A DNA stretch of 64,000 nucleotides from Methylovulum miyakonense HT12 (GCF_000384075.1 NZ_KB913025.1:3264045-3328044); one strand, 5' to 3'. Positions 10,334 through 20,075 are shown, numbered from the stretch's first letter. A program made the numbers and translations. The notes: a model not told the origin generated them from the sequence alone.

Positions 10334-10720
10334 ATGGCTTGGAGAGAAATAACCCACGATGAAACCTATACTGATGCTGAAGTGAATGAACGGCTAAATG
10401 CCGAACTGCCCCACTGGTATCTCGAAAATGGCTGGATACGCCGCAAATACAAAACCAGTGGTTGGAAGGGCACGCTTATGGTCGTCAATACCGTCGGGCA
10501 TTTGGCAGAGGCCGCCTTCCATCATCCTGACCTGACGGTGTCTTATGCATTTGTTATCGTTAAGTTAATGAACCATGCTGCAAAAGGCATCACCAATAAG
10601 GATTTTGAACTGGCCAAAAAAATTGAAGAAGTCATTATGTGGCAGCCTGGGAAGGAAGAGGGCGGTTCCTTGACAGGGACACCTGATGATCCGCGCTTCA
10701 AGTATTTGAAATATGATTAA
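10334..10720 (+). CDS. phhB: Pterin-4a-carbinolamine dehydratase
   Basis: Dehydrates 4a-hydroxytetrahydropterins, or acts as a dimerisation/coactivator-type PCD protein. About 128 residues, slightly longer than the shortest members. The PCD core is visible as GWIRRKYKTSGWKGTLMVV, then LAEAAFHHPDLTVSYAFV and LMNHAAKGITNKDFELAKKI, containing the conserved HHPD and TxxD positions. The ATG at 10334 follows AGAGGTG at 10321-10327; an upstream in-frame ATG lacks such a site. No phenylalanine hydroxylase gene is in view, so the physiological role here is open. Confidence 0.85.
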   Translation: MAWREITHDETYTDAEVNERLNAELPHWYLENGWIRRKYKTSGWKGTLMVVNTVGHLAEAAFHHPDLTVSYAFVIVKLMNHAAKGITNKDFELAKKIEEVIMWQPGKEEGGSLTGTPDDPRFKYLKYD

Positions 10721-10836
10721 TTCTCAAATTAAGGCCGTGTTTACGGACGGGTGCTAGGCTTATATTGGCCGTTACCTGCAAAGAAGTGATGAACCACACA
10801 TTAGCCTAAAATAATCAGACCTTAAGAAAAATGTTT

Positions 10837-10866
10837 TTGCTCTTCGTGTATTTTTAGTGCTAACAT
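10837..10866 (+). promoter_or_regulatory. Candidate promoter of the cold-shock gene
   Basis: TTGCTC and TAACAT separated by 18 nt, giving a leader of roughly 85 nt before the csp start. Moderate match only. Confidence 0.35.
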
Positions 10867-10887
10867 GGGTTGCAGTTCAAGTTTAAG

Positions 10888-10942
10888 CCAGCTTTTTTAC
10901 ATAGCTGGGATTTATAGAGCCAATTCGCATTGGCGATTTTTT
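10888..10942 (+). promoter_or_regulatory. Structured leader of cold-shock gene
   Basis: Two hairpins: CCAGCT...AGCTGG (10888-10908) and GCCAAT-TCGC-ATTGGC (10919-10934). The second is followed by GATTTTTT, giving a terminator-like shape just 17 nt before the start codon. Long structured leaders are a known feature of csp mRNAs; a thermoswitch or attenuator role here is inferred. Confidence 0.5.
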
Positions 10943-10958
10943 AAGTAAAGAGTGTCAT

Positions 10959-11168
10959 ATGTCAGATCAAGTTGTAGGTACCGTTAAGTGGTTCAATGAT
11001 GAAAAAGGTTTCGGATTTATTGAACAGGAAGGTGGTAAAGATGTTTTCGTTCACCACAGCGCAATTAACGGCACTGGCCGCAAAACCTTGCGCGAAGGCC
11101 AGAAAGTGACCATGCAGGTGACTCAAGGTCAAAAAGGCCCGCAAGCTGAGAACGTAACCCCGGCGTAA
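10959..11168 (+). CDS. Cold-shock protein (CspA family)
   Basis: Single-stranded nucleic-acid-binding OB-fold protein of 69 residues that melts mRNA structure. RNP1 (KGFGFI) and RNP2 (VFVHHSAI) are intact; the N-terminus [15 protein letters not shown] is standard. The start follows AAAGAG at 10947-10952. A structured leader and a strong terminator bracket it, so it is monocistronic. Which CspA paralogue it is cannot be told from sequence alone. Confidence 0.96.
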   Translation: MSDQVVGTVKWFNDEKGFGFIEQEGGKDVFVHHSAINGTGRKTLREGQKVTMQVTQGQKGPQAENVTPA

Positions 11169-11180
11169 ATATCTTTAAAA

Positions 11181-11213
11181 AAACCCAAAAGCGATTCACT
11201 TTTGGGTTTTTTT
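11181..11213. terminator. Bidirectional intrinsic terminator between csp and rlmG
   Basis: AAACCCAAAAG and CTTTTGGGTTT form an 11-bp stem with a 7-nt loop. A T-run follows on the plus strand and an A-run precedes it, so it can serve both the csp gene and the convergent rlmG. Confidence 0.9.
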
Positions 11214-11233
11214 TGAACCTTCAAAAAGCCTTT

Positions 11234-12376
11234 TCAATAGCTGGCTTTTAAAATCACAAATTTGGCATTGTTAGCGATTGGCGACACTTTGCTGAATAGG
11301 CGTTTTAATGTGATGTGATAGTTCAAATGGCGATTGCCAATCACCCAGAGTTCCCCGTTTCTCTTAAGCACCCGGCGCGATTCTTTAAACATGCTAACCG
11401 CAATGTGGTCGCCTATGGTGTTTTGCTGATGGAAGGGAGGGTTGCACAGGATAGCATCCGCCGATGCGGGTTCTGCCGCAGTCAAGCCATCACCCACTAG
11501 AAACGATGCCATCCTACCTTCGCCAAAAGCCAAGCGGAAATTCTCTTCCGCCGAAGCCACCGCCATAAAAGATTCGTCAATAAAAAGCACCCTAGCCTCC
11601 GGGCTGCGTTCGGCGGCCATTAACCCGACTAAACCATTCCCACAACCTAAATCAACAATATCGACCGTCCCCGCATAAGTTGGCAAATGCTGGATGAAAA
11701 AACGTGTGCCAATATCCAGGCTGTCCCGTGAAAACACATTGGCATGATTGGCAATCCGATGACCCGTGTTTTCCAAGGTGTAGTACAAGGGATAAGGGTT
11801 TGCCGGGATGACCAGCCCAAGATCAGGGCTGGCAAAGATCAGCCGGGCCTTTTTTTTCGCTAATGAAGTTGTGGTCACACCCACTAAACGCTCCAGCAAT
11901 TTCCAGACACTGGCGGGCAAGGCTTTGACCATGCCCGCAACAATCACTTTGCTCGTCTCCGTTAGATGCGGGCGTATGCGCAATAATTGGTCTTCCAGTA
12001 AGGCCAAGGTTTTGGGCGCCTTAATCAGCACCAGATCAAAAACGCCTTCCAACGGAGTTAGGCTGCTGAGCAAATGCACTCCCGCTTCAGGCAAGCCATT
12101 CGCCAAGAGGTTTAGACGTGTCGCCTGTTGCGACAAATAGGAGTCCGACATGGCAAACGGTTGCCATGCGCTCAAGGCCACTGCCAACGCCCCAAAGCCG
12201 TCATTAAGTAGCAGCACCCTAGCGTCCGTAGTAGGTTGCAGACATCCAGCAATGTAATCCAATAGGTATTCATCCGCCGCATCAAACGCGCGTAACAATT
12301 CGTTAGGGCGCTTCGGTAAACGGCTTAGCTTAAATTCCCCTTGTGCAGCCCTCAAAATATGGTCGTTTGCTTCCAT
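11234..12376 (-). CDS. rlmG: 23S rRNA (guanine-N2)-methyltransferase RlmG-like
   Basis: SAM-dependent methyltransferase expected to methylate 23S rRNA G1835. 380 residues arranged as two Rossmann-like halves, as in RlmG/RsmC. The N-terminal degenerate half begins after LRAFDAADEYLLDYI. The C-terminal catalytic half has VDIVDLGCGNGLVGLMAAE (SAM loop) and the N2-guanine motif ILCNPPFHQQ. It starts 12 nt after efpL on the same strand, so the two translation-related genes probably share a transcript. RsmC is the main alternative; the DAADEYLL block favours RlmG. Confidence 0.85.
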   Translation of the reverse strand: MEANDHILRAAQGEFKLSRLPKRPNELLRAFDAADEYLLDYIAGCLQPTTDARVLLLNDGFGALAVALSAWQPFAMSDSYLSQQATRLNLLANGLPEAGVHLLSSLTPLEGVFDLVLIKAPKTLALLEDQLLRIRPHLTETSKVIVAGMVKALPASVWKLLERLVGVTTTSLAKKKARLIFASPDLGLVIPANPYPLYYTLENTGHRIANHANVFSRDSLDIGTRFFIQHLPTYAGTVDIVDLGCGNGLVGLMAAERSPEARVLFIDESFMAVASAEENFRLAFGEGRMASFLVGDGLTAAEPASADAILCNPPFHQQNTIGDHIAVSMFKESRRVLKRNGELWVIGNRHLNYHITLKRLFSKVSPIANNAKFVILKASY

Positions 12377-12388
12377 TATCCGGCCAGA

Positions 12389-12955
12389 TCAAGCCCGTGA
12401 CGAGTATTTGCCTGTTTCGGTGTTGACCTTGATTAGTTCGCCCGTTTCCAAATATTCCGGCACTTGCACTTCCAGGCCAGTGCTTAAGCGTGCGGTTTTC
12501 GTCCTCGCGGAAGCCGATGAGCCTTTAATCGGAGGCGGTGTTTCGATAATCTCCAATATTACTGTGGCCGGCAACTCAAGGCCTATGGGTTCATCGTCAA
12601 TCAATAAGGCGACGATGCCTTCCAAACTTTCCGATAAATATTCGGCTTGGCCCTCCAGGTCTTCGGCACCCAAAGTGTATTGGGTGTAATCTTCCGAGTT
12701 CATGAACACAAAATTGTCGCCATCTTTGTATGAATATTGGACTTTGGCGCGGACCAATTCGGCGTCTTTAAACATGTCATCGCCTTTTAGCGACTCATCA
12801 AGCTTAAGCCCCGTTTTCATATTGGTGAAGCGGACTTTGTACAAGGTTGTTGCGCCACGCGATGATGGGCTTTTTACATCAACGTTTTTGACGATATGCG
12901 GCACACCGTTAATGTCCACCACCATACCGCGTTTTAAATCACTTGCTTTTGCCAC
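12389..12955 (-). CDS. efpL: Elongation factor P-like protein EfpL (YeiP)
   Basis: Binds ribosomes stalled on proline-rich or related motifs and promotes peptide bond formation. 188 residues with the three-domain EF-P layout. The tip loop reads SPSSRGATT with Arg33, as in YeiP/EfpL, rather than the modified lysine of EF-P. LPATVILEIIETPPPIKG and GLEVQVPEYLETGELIKVN match domains II/III of the family. It is upstream of rlmG, and a region of about 190 nt without a gene separates it from the ferredoxin gene. Confidence 0.93.
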   Translation of the reverse strand: MAKASDLKRGMVVDINGVPHIVKNVDVKSPSSRGATTLYKVRFTNMKTGLKLDESLKGDDMFKDAELVRAKVQYSYKDGDNFVFMNSEDYTQYTLGAEDLEGQAEYLSESLEGIVALLIDDEPIGLELPATVILEIIETPPPIKGSSASARTKTARLSTGLEVQVPEYLETGELIKVNTETGKYSSRA

Positions 12956-13148
12956 AATTTGTTCCTCGTTATTGTTTATAGTTTTTGATTAGCCCAATTG
13001 CCGCGTTGATTTCCATGAAAAACACAACATCAAACTGTAACGGTGTTGGAAGGCCCTTTGGGAACGTTAACAAACTTCTAATATGTGCTTGAAAGGTTGC
13101 CCGCAACCAGCGGCAAATCAGGGATAGTGTTGCAATTTTTGTGGATGC

Positions 13149-13706
13149 TTAAACTGTCGGTTTAGGCTTTATCAAAGCCGCCTTTTTTAGCTGGGCTTTT
13201 TCCATTTTTTCCGCCGCTTCCTGTGCCTTGCGTGACTCCCTGGCTTCATAACGCCGCTTCGCCAACGCCGCCCTTTCGGGTTTGCTTGCGCCGTCCGGCC
13301 CGTCCACAATTTGCATGACAATGCAATCTACCGGACAGGGCGCGACACACAATTCACAGCCCGTGCATTCGGCCGCAATGACTGTGTGCATGAACTTGGC
13401 CGCACCCAGGATAGCATCGACCGGGCAGGCGGCAATACATTTTACGCAGCCTATGCAATCTTGCTCAATGATAAACGCCACTTGTTTAGGTTTGTGTGTG
13501 CCGAAGGCGGGATTGAGCGGCTTCGGCGATACTCCTAGCAATTCCGCTAACGCGGCAATGCCATCACCGCCACCTGGCGGGCATTGGTTAATGTCGGCTT
13601 TGTTTTCAGCGATCGCCTTGGCATAAGGGCGGCAACCTTTAAAGCCGCACTGGCCACATTGGGTTTGCGGGAGCAGGGAATTGATTTGTTCGATTAACAG
13701 CTGCAT
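13149..13706 (-). CDS. rsxB: RnfB/RsxB-like ferredoxin, stand-alone
   Basis: Membrane-associated electron carrier resembling subunit B of the Rnf/Rsx complex. 185 residues. A 4Fe4S domain has [16 protein letters not shown]...CPPGG near the N-terminus, and two ferredoxin clusters follow ([12 protein letters not shown] and [12 protein letters not shown]). The usual hydrophobic N-terminal helix is minimal. A Lys/Glu/Ala-rich tail follows residue 150. The other rnf genes are not adjacent. It may serve as a soluble ferredoxin; the exact partner is unknown. No strong ribosome site is visible before the ATG at 13706. Confidence 0.8.
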   Translation of the reverse strand: MQLLIEQINSLLPQTQCGQCGFKGCRPYAKAIAENKADINQCPPGGGDGIAALAELLGVSPKPLNPAFGTHKPKQVAFIIEQDCIGCVKCIAACPVDAILGAAKFMHTVIAAECTGCELCVAPCPVDCIVMQIVDGPDGASKPERAALAKRRYEARESRKAQEAAEKMEKAQLKKAALIKPKPTV

Positions 13707-13962
13707 TCAAAATGGTTGGGTTGGCTGGCTATGGTTGGGCCAAACTGTTTTTTGGTAGGCCGCATTCCGGCAACCCATGCAGGAGGCTGTTCCCGAACGG
13801 GCAGCTGCACCACCCATTTGGTCGGTTCCAAGCAATGGTGATGCGCGTGTCATCAGTTGGATAGGATCGGGGTTTTGGGGGCTAAGTGCTTTATCCTAGC
13901 GATGGGTTTACTGGCCAATAGGACGCGGGGTTGGGTAAGTGCAATCCAGCCGGATGCCATTT

Positions 13963-14175
13963 TTAGGCGGTCAGTTTTGCGATGGCTTTTTTAGACAAGT
14001 CACTTAAGCCTTCGCCATTTTCTTGGTAATAAGCAATAATCGCTTGGCGCATCCTTGGTTCCCATGACCTCATAAGATGGCTTCTTACACCTTCTGCCGC
14101 GGCTTCCTTGTCAGGCTCGGCGTTAAAAAAATCACTAATGTCATTGGCCATTTTGATGAGTCTATTTGTTTTCAT
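13963..14175 (-). CDS. fdsD: Formate dehydrogenase delta subunit
   Basis: Small 70-residue accessory subunit of the soluble NAD-dependent formate dehydrogenase. The RLIKMANDISDFFNAEPDKE N-terminus and the HLMRSWEPRMRQAIIAY block are typical of FdsD. It is the last gene of the minus-strand operon, 18 nt after fdhD. Between this gene and the ferredoxin gene (13707-13962) I see nothing coding. Confidence 0.9.
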   Translation of the reverse strand: MKTNRLIKMANDISDFFNAEPDKEAAAEGVRSHLMRSWEPRMRQAIIAYYQENGEGLSDLSKKAIAKLTA

Positions 14176-14193
14176 GGTCTAGTTTATGTTTTT

Positions 14194-15030
14194 CTAAGGA
14201 TGGTAAGGGTGTAGTAATCGTTGCGGATGGGCATAAACGACATATTGTTGGTCACGGGCAAAACCGATCAGTGTCACGCCCGTGTCGTTGGCCAAACGGA
14301 TCGCCAAACCGGTGGGTGCGGAGATGGCGGCAAGCAAGGTGATGCCGACAAAGGCCGCTTTTTGCACCATCTCATAACTGGCGCGGCTGGTGACAATCAC
14401 AAACCCCGCGCTTAAATCACGGTTGCTTTTTAGCAATAAGCCAATCAGCTTGTCGAGGGCGTTATGCCGCCCGACATCTTCGCGCAAATCAATGATGCCT
14501 TGTCCGGGTATTGCCCAGGCGGCGCCATGGACTGACCCCGTTAATTTGTTCAGTTTTTGCCGCTGCTTGACTTCGGCCAGTGCGGCAACCAATTCCTCGG
14601 AGGTGACAACCAAGTCACCATGGACAGGCGGGGGTTGGCGTATCGCCTGTTTTAGGGTGCTTGCGCCACATAAACCACAACCCGTGCGCCCCGTCAGGTT
14701 CCGGCCTTTATCGGCAAGGCATTGGAAACGTTGCTCAGGGATTTTTATCTGGATTTCAATGCCGTTGGCGCGGTTGTATACACGGGTCGATTGGATTTCT
14801 TTCGGGTCACCGATAATGCCTTCGGTGATGCTGAACCCGAGGGCAAATTCTTCAAGGTTGGTCGGCGTCGCCAGCATGACGACATGCGGCACGCCGTTGT
14901 AAACTAAAGCGATGGGGACTTCTTCTGCAATATAATCAAGCTCTTCTGAACGCTGGTTGTTATGCCAGCGTTCAACGGTGCTTTGTTGGTAACTAGGCCA
15001 TCCTAAGTCTAAGGACAGCCCATTAGCCAT
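14194..15030 (-). CDS. fdhD: Formate dehydrogenase sulfurtransferase FdhD/FdsC
   Basis: Delivers sulfur from IscS to the molybdenum cofactor, which is needed for an active formate dehydrogenase. 278 residues. EEVPIALVYNGVPHVVMLATP and EFALGFSITEGII are family blocks, and the sulfur-carrying CxxC is in GRTGCGLCGAS near residue 120. Its ATG overlaps the end of fdsA by 8 nt, so translation is likely coupled. Confidence 0.95.
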   Translation of the reverse strand: MANGLSLDLGWPSYQQSTVERWHNNQRSEELDYIAEEVPIALVYNGVPHVVMLATPTNLEEFALGFSITEGIIGDPKEIQSTRVYNRANGIEIQIKIPEQRFQCLADKGRNLTGRTGCGLCGASTLKQAIRQPPPVHGDLVVTSEELVAALAEVKQRQKLNKLTGSVHGAAWAIPGQGIIDLREDVGRHNALDKLIGLLLKSNRDLSAGFVIVTSRASYEMVQKAAFVGITLLAAISAPTGLAIRLANDTGVTLIGFARDQQYVVYAHPQRLLHPYHP

Positions 15031-17875
15031 GACTCATGCCTTGCGCCAGTAAGTCCAATTGCGTTTCAGAGAAGTCTTGATAGCTTTCTTGCCACTTTGA
15101 AGTATGGGTGACTTTCGTAACTTGCACGGCGGTGACCTTGTATTCGGGGCAATTGGTCGCCCAATCCGAGTTATCCGTAGTGATCACGTTCGCCCCGGAT
15201 TCGGGGAAATGGAAGGTGGTGTAGACCACACCCGGTTGTACCCGTCCGCTGATTAAGGCACGTAACACGGTTTCCCCGGCACGGCTTTTGATGCCCACCC
15301 AATCGCCATCGTTAATGCCACGGTCTTGCGCATCGTGCGGATGGATTTCCAAACGGTCTTCTGAATGCCATTGGTTGTTTTCGGTACGGCGGGTTTGGGC
15401 GCCGACATTGTATTGCGACAGGATACGCCCGGTAGTCAAAATCAACGGGAACATCGGCGTGATACGTTCTTGGGTGGCGACATAATCGGTCAGCATGAAC
15501 AGGCCTTTGCCATTGTCACGCATAAACTCTTCGACATGCATGATGGGCGTGCCTGCTGGGGCATCGTCGTTACAAGGCCATTGGATACTGCCCAACTCGT
15601 CGATTTTAGCGTAGCTGACGCCGGCAAAGGTAGGCGTCAAGCTGGCGATTTCCGCCATAATTTCCGATGGATGGCTGTAATTCATCGGATAACCCATCGC
15701 ATTGGACAACAGTTGGGTGATTTCCCAATCTTCATACCCTGCCAACGGTGTCATCACCCGGCGCACGGGCGAAATACGGCGTTCGGCGTTGGTGAAGGTG
15801 CCCGTCTTTTCCAGGAAAGAGGCGCCAGGGAAGAAAACATGCGCAAATTTGGCGGTTTCATTTAGGAACAAGTCTTGGACAATCACGCATTCCATAGACC
15901 GCAAGGCCGCATGGACGTGTTGGATGTCCGGATCAGATTGGGCAATATCTTCACCTTCAACATACAAGCCCAAAAAGGTCTTATCCATTGCCGAATCGAA
16001 CATGTTGGGGATACGCAGGCCCGGTTCAAGGCTGAGTTCGGCATTCCAGGCTTTTTCAAACAGTTGGTTGGTTTCAGGGTTGGCGACATGGCGGTAACCT
16101 GGGTATTCATGTGGGAACGAACCCATGTCACAAGAGCCTTGCACGTTATTTTGACCACGTAAGGGATTGACGCCCACACCTTCACGTCCCAAATTGCCGG
16201 TCGCCATCGCCAAGTTGGCGATGCCGATGACCATGGTGGAACCTTGGCTATGTTCGGTCACCCCTAAACCGTAATAGATGGCCCCGTTATTGGCTTGGGC
16301 ATACAATCTGGCTGCCGCCCTAACTTCCGCCGCAGGGACGCCAGTGATGCTTGCGGTGGCTTCAGGGGCGTGTCTAGGATCGGAAATGAAGGTTTTCCAT
16401 TTGTTATACGAGGCAACATCGCAACGGCTGATGGCAAAGTCGTCTTTGGTCAGGTTTTCTGTGACGACGACATGCGCCAAGGCGTTAATTAAGGCGACGT
16501 TGGTGCTGGGCCGCAATTTCAAATGATGTGAAGCTTGCACATGCGGGCTATTTCTGACCAGGTCAATTTCGCGAGGGTCGATGACTATCAGTTTCGCACC
16601 TTGGCGCAGGCGCTTCTTCATGGCGGAACCAAACACCGGATGGCCGTCAGTAGGGTTGGCGCCAATCACCATGATGACATCGGCTTTCATGACCGAATCA
16701 AAATCCTGTGTGCCTGATGATTCGCCGAAAGTTTGTTTCAGGCCATAGCCAGTAGGGGAGTGGCAAACCCGGGCGCAAGTGTCGACGTTGTTGTTGCCAA
16801 AGCCCGCACGGATCAGTTTTTGTACCAGATACGTCTCTTCGTTGGTGCAGCGTGATGAGGTGATGCCGCCGATGGAATCTTTGCCGTATTTGGCCTGGAT
16901 ACGTTTCAGTTCGGAAGCGGCGTAAGCGATGGCCTCTTCCCAACTGACTTCACGCCATGCGTCTTTGATGCTGGCACGGACCATCGGTTTGGTGATGCGG
17001 TCTTTATGGGTGGCATAACCGAAAGCAAAACGGCCTTTGACGCAAGAATGCCCGTGGTTGGCTTTGCCGTCTTTATTGGGGACCATACGGATGACTTGCT
17101 CGCCCTTCATTTCGGCGCGGAAAGAGCAGCCGACACCGCAATAAGCACAAGTGGTGATGATGGCATGTTCTGGTTGGCCGTTATCAATGACCGCTTTTTC
17201 CATCAATGTCGCAGTCGGGCAGGCTTGGACGCAAGCACCGCAAGACACGCATTCGGATTCCATGAACGGTTGGTTTTGGCCGGGTGAGACTTTGGAATCA
17301 AAACCCCGGCCATCAATGGTCAGCGCGAAGGTGCCTTGGGTCTCTTCACAGGCGCGGACACAACGTGAACAGACGATACATTTGCTGGGGTCGAAAGTGA
17401 AATAGGGGTTGCTAGTGTCCTTGAGCGCATTCAAGTGGGTTTCCACGGGGTTATAACGCACTTCGCGCAGACCGACCGCACCGGCCATGTCCTGCAATTC
17501 GCAGTCGCCATTGGCGGAGCAGGTCAAGCAATCTAAGGGATGGTCAGAAATGTACAATTCCATGACCCCGCGGCGGACTTCCGCCAAACGTGGGTTTTGG
17601 GTGATGACTTTTTGGCCTTCGGCGACAGGTGTTGTGCATGAGGCCGGCATACCCCGCCCGCCTTCAATTTGCACCAGGCACAAACGGCATGAACCAAACG
17701 GTTCTATGCTATCCGTTGCGCACAATTTAGGGATGTCTATGCCGATGCTGGATGCGGCACGCATGATGGATGTGCCAGCAGGTACAGTGACCTTAAAACC
17801 GTCGATTTCCAAGTTTACTGTAGCGGTAGCTGGACTTGCGGGCGTACCGAAATCTTTTTCTTTATTGATGGACAT
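15023..17875 (-). CDS. fdsA: NAD-dependent formate dehydrogenase alpha subunit
   Basis: Catalytic subunit that oxidises formate to CO2, the final energy-yielding step of C1 oxidation. 950 residues. The N-terminal NuoG-like part has a 2Fe2S domain (GSCRLCLVQIEGG), a His/Cys cluster site (DHPLDCLTCSANGDCELQ) and two 4Fe4S motifs (CIVCSRCVRAC, CVSCGACVQACP). Next come another 4Fe4S site (CAYCGVGC) and the molybdopterin domain. The Mo ligand is expected in CARVCHSPTGYG near residue 370, a cysteine rather than selenocysteine. The C-terminal dinucleotide-binding domain is complete. It is preceded by fdsB. Confidence 0.97.
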   Translation of the reverse strand: MSINKEKDFGTPASPATATVNLEIDGFKVTVPAGTSIMRAASSIGIDIPKLCATDSIEPFGSCRLCLVQIEGGRGMPASCTTPVAEGQKVITQNPRLAEVRRGVMELYISDHPLDCLTCSANGDCELQDMAGAVGLREVRYNPVETHLNALKDTSNPYFTFDPSKCIVCSRCVRACEETQGTFALTIDGRGFDSKVSPGQNQPFMESECVSCGACVQACPTATLMEKAVIDNGQPEHAIITTCAYCGVGCSFRAEMKGEQVIRMVPNKDGKANHGHSCVKGRFAFGYATHKDRITKPMVRASIKDAWREVSWEEAIAYAASELKRIQAKYGKDSIGGITSSRCTNEETYLVQKLIRAGFGNNNVDTCARVCHSPTGYGLKQTFGESSGTQDFDSVMKADVIMVIGANPTDGHPVFGSAMKKRLRQGAKLIVIDPREIDLVRNSPHVQASHHLKLRPSTNVALINALAHVVVTENLTKDDFAISRCDVASYNKWKTFISDPRHAPEATASITGVPAAEVRAAARLYAQANNGAIYYGLGVTEHSQGSTMVIGIANLAMATGNLGREGVGVNPLRGQNNVQGSCDMGSFPHEYPGYRHVANPETNQLFEKAWNAELSLEPGLRIPNMFDSAMDKTFLGLYVEGEDIAQSDPDIQHVHAALRSMECVIVQDLFLNETAKFAHVFFPGASFLEKTGTFTNAERRISPVRRVMTPLAGYEDWEITQLLSNAMGYPMNYSHPSEIMAEIASLTPTFAGVSYAKIDELGSIQWPCNDDAPAGTPIMHVEEFMRDNGKGLFMLTDYVATQERITPMFPLILTTGRILSQYNVGAQTRRTENNQWHSEDRLEIHPHDAQDRGINDGDWVGIKSRAGETVLRALISGRVQPGVVYTTFHFPESGANVITTDNSDWATNCPEYKVTAVQVTKVTHTSKWQESYQDFSETQLDLLAQGMSHG

Positions 17876-17895
17876 GGTTATTACCTCTAAGTCGA

Positions 17896-19449
17896 TTAGG
17901 CTACATTAGCGTGGTCATGAATGCCGAAATCTTCGGGAAAATGATTTAATGCACTAAGCACAGGGTAGGGGGTCATGCCACCCAACGCACATAACGAGCC
18001 ATTAAGTAAGGTGTCGCAAAGCGAGCGTAACAAAGGTACGTTTTTGGCTAGGTCGCGACCATTTATGATGTCGTCCATGAGCTCCATTCCCCGTGTGGAG
18101 CCGATACGGCAAGGTGTGCATTTGCCACAGGATTCCAAGGCGCAAAACTCCATGCTGTAACGCGCCATTTCCGCCATATCGGCGGTATCATCGAACACGA
18201 CCACGCCGCCGTGGCCCAATACCGTCCAATTGGCGGCGAAGGCTTCGTAATCCAGCGGGGTGTCGAATTGTGATTCCGGCAAATAGGCGCCTAAGGGGCC
18301 ACCGACTTGCACCGCCTTGATTGGTCGGCCTGTGGCGGAACCACCACCGAAACCATAAAGCAATTCGCGCAGAGTCAAGCCAAATGCCAATTCAACTAGG
18401 CCGCCATGTTTGATGTTGCCGGCCAATTGCAGTGGTAATGTGCCGCGTGAGCGCCCCATGCCAAAATCGCGGTAATAATTGCCGCCTTTGTCGAGGATGA
18501 TGGGCACGGAAGCCAAGGAAATGACGTTATTGACAACCGTCGGTTGGCCAAACAGGCCTTTGATCGCTGGCAACGGTGGTTTGAAGCGCACCAAACCGCG
18601 TTTGCCTTCCAAGCTTTCCATCAGCGATGTTTCTTCCCCACAGATGTATGCGCCTGCGCCTAAACGCACTTCCAGATGGAACGCTTTGCCGCTGTTTAAG
18701 ATATTGTCGCCTAGATAGCCGGCAGCGTAGGCTTTACCGATGGCGGTATTCAAAGCCTTGTGCGAGTGGGGGTATTCAACGCGCAGGTAGATATAACCCT
18801 GGGTTGCGCCCACCGCCAAACCGGCGATAGTCATGCCCTCGATTAGGACAAACGGGTCGCCTTCCATGACCATGCGGTCGGAGAATGTGCCGGAGTCGCC
18901 TTCGTCGGCATTACAAATAATGTATTTTTGCTCGGAAGGAGTGTTCAGCACCGTATTCCATTTGATGCCAGTAGGGAACGCCGCGCCACCGCGCCCACGC
19001 AAACCAGAATCGGTGACGTTTTTGACTATTTCCGCTGGTGGCATTGCCAACGCGTTGTTCAAGCCACGGTAGCCATCGTGGGCAAGGTAATCTTCCAGGC
19101 TGACAGGGTCGGTTATGCCAATCCGCGCAAAAGTCAAACGCTGCTGTTTTTTCAGATACGCCAATTCTTCGGTCAATCCCAAAGACAAGGCATGGGCGCC
19201 ACCGTTAATGAAATCGGCATCAAACAGGCTAGGGACATCGGATGCTTGGACAGGGCCATAAGCAATACGGCCTTGTCCGGTTACAACCTCAACCAACGGT
19301 TCCAACCAGAATAGGCCACGCGAGCCGTTGCGGACCATTTGGATTTCAATGCCACGTTTGTCGGCTTCGGTTTGGATGGTTTTTGCGACATTGTCGGCGC
19401 CTAAGGAGACTGCGCTGGCGTCACAGGGAACGTAAATTGTCTTAATCAT
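17896..19449 (-). CDS. fdsB: NAD-dependent formate dehydrogenase beta subunit
   Basis: NADH-forming subunit homologous to NuoF. 517 residues. A thioredoxin-like N-terminal extension precedes the NAD/FMN module with [15 protein letters not shown], an [13 protein letters not shown] block, [17 protein letters not shown] and an SLBB-type segment. The 4Fe4S cluster motif is [19 protein letters not shown]. Its ATG overlaps the fdsG stop (4 nt), so the two are translationally coupled. It passes electrons from FdsA clusters to NAD+. Confidence 0.96.
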   Translation of the reverse strand: MIKTIYVPCDASAVSLGADNVAKTIQTEADKRGIEIQMVRNGSRGLFWLEPLVEVVTGQGRIAYGPVQASDVPSLFDADFINGGAHALSLGLTEELAYLKKQQRLTFARIGITDPVSLEDYLAHDGYRGLNNALAMPPAEIVKNVTDSGLRGRGGAAFPTGIKWNTVLNTPSEQKYIICNADEGDSGTFSDRMVMEGDPFVLIEGMTIAGLAVGATQGYIYLRVEYPHSHKALNTAIGKAYAAGYLGDNILNSGKAFHLEVRLGAGAYICGEETSLMESLEGKRGLVRFKPPLPAIKGLFGQPTVVNNVISLASVPIILDKGGNYYRDFGMGRSRGTLPLQLAGNIKHGGLVELAFGLTLRELLYGFGGGSATGRPIKAVQVGGPLGAYLPESQFDTPLDYEAFAANWTVLGHGGVVVFDDTADMAEMARYSMEFCALESCGKCTPCRIGSTRGMELMDDIINGRDLAKNVPLLRSLCDTLLNGSLCALGGMTPYPVLSALNHFPEDFGIHDHANVA

Positions 19450-19922
19450 GCCGCAACCCCCTTGTTGGCGATAAGCGTGTCAAAGAGTTCATCAGTTACC
19501 CGTCCATAAATATCCGTGCCGATTTGCATGGCAGGTGAGCAGGCGCAGTTGCCTAAGCAATACACGGGTTCTAAAGAAAATTCACCATCGGCTGTGGTTT
19601 CATGAAAATCAACGCCCAGTTTGGATTTGACATGGTTTGCCAAGGCATTGCCGCCCATCGCTTGGCAAGATTCGGCACGGCATAGGTGTATGGTTTGCCT
19701 GCCTGGTGGTGTTTCGCGGAAATAATGATAAAAACTGATGACACCATGCACTTCAGCACGGGAAAGGTTCAGTGCCTTGGCAATAACTGGGATGCTATCG
19801 GACGGGATATAACCTAACGCGTCTTGCACACCGTGAAGAATCGGTAAAAGTGCGCCGGGTTTATCTTTAAGGGCAGTGGCGATTTCCTGCACTGTCGATA
19901 GCATAGTGCTTGTGTCTGTCAT
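19446..19922 (-). CDS. fdsG: NAD-dependent formate dehydrogenase gamma subunit
   Basis: NuoE-like thioredoxin-fold 2Fe2S subunit, 158 residues, first gene of the fdsGBA-fdhD-fdsD operon. The four cluster cysteines appear as [10 protein letters not shown] and [25 protein letters not shown] and [16 protein letters not shown] are conserved family blocks. The ATG at 19922 follows GAGAGAATT, a good ribosome site. Confidence 0.95.
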   Translation of the reverse strand: MTDTSTMLSTVQEIATALKDKPGALLPILHGVQDALGYIPSDSIPVIAKALNLSRAEVHGVISFYHYFRETPPGRQTIHLCRAESCQAMGGNALANHVKSKLGVDFHETTADGEFSLEPVYCLGNCACSPAMQIGTDIYGRVTDELFDTLIANKGVAA

Positions 19923-20029
19923 AATTCTCTCACGGTAGTGTATCCTTGCTTAAAAACAACATCTGCCCTGATCGTTGTGTAATAAAAAAGCGGTGTGGAA
20001 AATAGCGCTGTAACAAATTGGTAACCCCT

Positions 20030-20075
20030 AGCATAGCACAAGAACTTTTATGTGTAAAAATCACAAAAAATGTGA
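20030..20075 (-). promoter_or_regulatory. Candidate fds operon promoter with upstream palindrome
   Basis: On the minus strand TTTACA and TATGCT are separated by 17 nt (20030-20058). Just upstream, 20061-20075 holds TCACA-N5-TGTGA, a palindrome centred about 45 nt before the expected transcription start, where an activator would bind. The leader is about 100 nt. The remainder of 19923-20243 shows no gene. Confidence 0.45.

Noticed and set aside
17240-17300. Possible selenocysteine codon in fdsA
   Set aside because: The frame is open throughout and the expected Mo ligand is encoded as cysteine.
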